DNA from: IDS-8 sp040902105
GTDB taxonomy: Bacteria > Pseudomonadota > Gammaproteobacteria > Steroidobacterales > Woeseiaceae
Assembly: GCA_040902105.1 (NCBI GenBank)
Contig: JBBDXW010000043.1
Span: 1 to 24,481 of the forward strand
Direction of reading: 5' to 3'
DNA: 24,481 bases
Under the pieces are notes generated by a model that was not told the origin of the DNA, searched no databases, and saw nothing but the letters and a program-made list of their open reading frames with translations. A program made the position numbers and the translations under genes. Below are positions 23,431-24,481 of this stretch, in pieces (position 1 is the first letter of the stretch; each line of letters opens with the position of its first letter).

Positions 23431-23597
23431 GAGATCTCACCGCTTCCGCAACGAATGGCGGCATTTTACTGAAGGCGGAGCGCTGCTTCCACCGTCAGGC
23501 GGAAATATTTGTCAGGACCCAGCTGCGCCTCTGCACGAGGCGGTTCGTTCTTCTCTGGCCCTCCTGCGTCGTCAAAGGCAACCTGCGCCCGAGCCTG

Positions 23598-24383
23598 CTA
23601 GCTGTCATTCATCAGGTCATGCATGCAATACAGGCCGGGCTCCCGTCCTGCGAGCCACCGCGCCGCCTCGAGCGCCCCGTGCGCAAACACCCGCCGCCCG
23701 GACACTTTGTGCGTCAGTTCCAGGCATTCCACGTCGGAGCGAAATACGACGCTGTGCTCGCCGGCGACGTCACCCCGGCGGGTGACTGAAAAAACAATGT
23801 CCTCCGGCGCCTGGCGCCGGGCATCGCCGTTGGGTTCATAGCGAAATACATCGGCGAAACTCTGCTGGCGGCTCTGCGCCAGCGCCTCTCCGAGCGCCAT
23901 CGCCGTTCCGGACGGCGCATCTTTCTTGTGCACATGATGCGTCTCGTGGATCTCTGCGACGAACGCCGGCCCGAGCCGGGACGCCGCACGAGCAAGCAGA
24001 TCTTTCAGGACGGCGATGCCGAGGCTCATGTTGCTATCGTAAAAGAGCGGAATCGCACCCGAGACTCTTTGCATGCGGCGGATTTCCGCGTCGCCGAGAC
24101 CGGTGACGCCGCAAACCAGCGGCTTGCCTGCTTTCATCGCCGCATCAAGGACCTGCAGCGTCGCTCCAGGCAGACTGAAGTCCACCGCAACGTCTGCGGC
24201 CTTGAGCACCTCGCCCAGATCCTCGCTGACGGTGACGGCCGTGCCTGGAGGAAGCGCGTTCGAATCGACCTGGCCTTCGCGACGAATCCACACGCCGCCA
24301 AGCTCTACGTCATCGAACGTCATCATCGCGCGTATGACTTCCCGGCCCATCCGGCCAACTCCGAGTACCGATATCTTAAGCAT
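23598..24383 (-). CDS. dapB: 4-hydroxy-tetrahydrodipicolinate reductase
   Basis: DapB reduces the DapA product with NAD(P)H in the diaminopimelate/lysine pathway. From the ATG at 24383 it is 261 aa (E. coli 273). It has an N-terminal Rossmann domain beginning ISVLGVGRMG, the catalytic segment ETHHVHKKDAPSGTA with His149, His150 and Lys153, SNMSLG near 117-122, and a C-terminal THKVSGRRVFAHGA. The dinucleotide loop is GVGRMG, one residue shorter than the common GxxGRMG. GTG (24446) and ATG (24437) starts upstream would add 21 or 18 non-family residues; the 24383 ATG places the first beta strand correctly. No gene is recognisable in the last 98 bases upstream of it. Confidence 0.94.
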   Translation of the reverse strand: MLKISVLGVGRMGREVIRAMMTFDDVELGGVWIRREGQVDSNALPPGTAVTVSEDLGEVLKAADVAVDFSLPGATLQVLDAAMKAGKPLVCGVTGLGDAEIRRMQRVSGAIPLFYDSNMSLGIAVLKDLLARAASRLGPAFVAEIHETHHVHKKDAPSGTAMALGEALAQSRQQSFADVFRYEPNGDARRQAPEDIVFSVTRRGDVAGEHSVVFRSDVECLELTHKVSGRRVFAHGALEAARWLAGREPGLYCMHDLMNDS

Positions 24384-24481
24384 ACGGATGGCATCCCCGT
24401 AAATTCCGCGCCAACGAAGCACGCGGGCATTATTCATGAACGGCACAACGTCTCAGCGGAGTCTCGCTTGGGGGGAGGGCT

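Noticed and set aside
23351..23464. 37-codon leader peptide ORF spanning the carA hairpin
   Set aside because: No ribosome-binding site before its ATG, no run of arginine or other regulatory codons, and its ATG overlaps a possible -10 element (TAAAAT); not supported as a real leader peptide.

Overview
This window is a GC-rich bacterial chromosome segment carrying core housekeeping genes. Gene content and order point to a gammaproteobacterium, probably near the Xanthomonadales/Chromatiales/Steroidobacterales side of the class. The run dapB-carA-carB-greA / yhbY / rlmE-ftsH-folP-glmM-tpiA-secG-tRNA-Leu is the arrangement known from Pseudomonas-type genomes. A nuo operon directly behind tRNA-Leu is an arrangement I recall from Xanthomonadales. 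This placement rests on synteny and remembered protein families, not on a search. Everything is on the minus strand except yhbY.

Layout, read in the direction of transcription (high to low coordinates): dapB (lysine/peptidoglycan precursor synthesis) ends before a 263-base leader that holds a strong hairpin terminator or attenuator. Then come carA and carB (carbamoyl phosphate synthetase), separated by a conspicuously AT-rich 53-base island, and greA overlapping carB by 4 bases. greA converges tail to tail on yhbY with only 7 bases between the stops. yhbY and rlmE diverge from a 30-base gap. rlmE is followed by a 136-base gap with an operator-like palindrome and then ftsH; a hairpin terminator separates ftsH from folP; folP overlaps glmM. 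After a 233-base gap with a good sigma-70-type promoter come tpiA, secG and tRNA-Leu(GAG), packed within 7 bases of each other and closed by a terminator.

The left half (82 to 11427) is the proton-pumping NADH:quinone oxidoreductase (complex I) operon nuoA-B-C-D-E-F-G-H-I-J-K-L, cut by the window edge before nuoM and nuoN. nuoC and nuoD are separate genes, unlike the E. coli fusion. All expected Fe-S ligand cysteines are present in NuoB, E, F, G and I; the optional N7 cluster of NuoG is missing. The operon starts from an extended -10 promoter just after the tRNA terminator, and most internal junctions overlap, which suggests translational coupling.

I found no mobile element, CRISPR array, rRNA or defence system, and no new multi-gene system. 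Points worth a second look are regulatory: the dapB-carA attenuator-like leader, the AT-rich carA-carB island, the rlmE-ftsH palindrome, a possibly leaderless yhbY, and a hairpin-bearing sequence after nuoL. DapB also has an unusually short glycine-rich loop.
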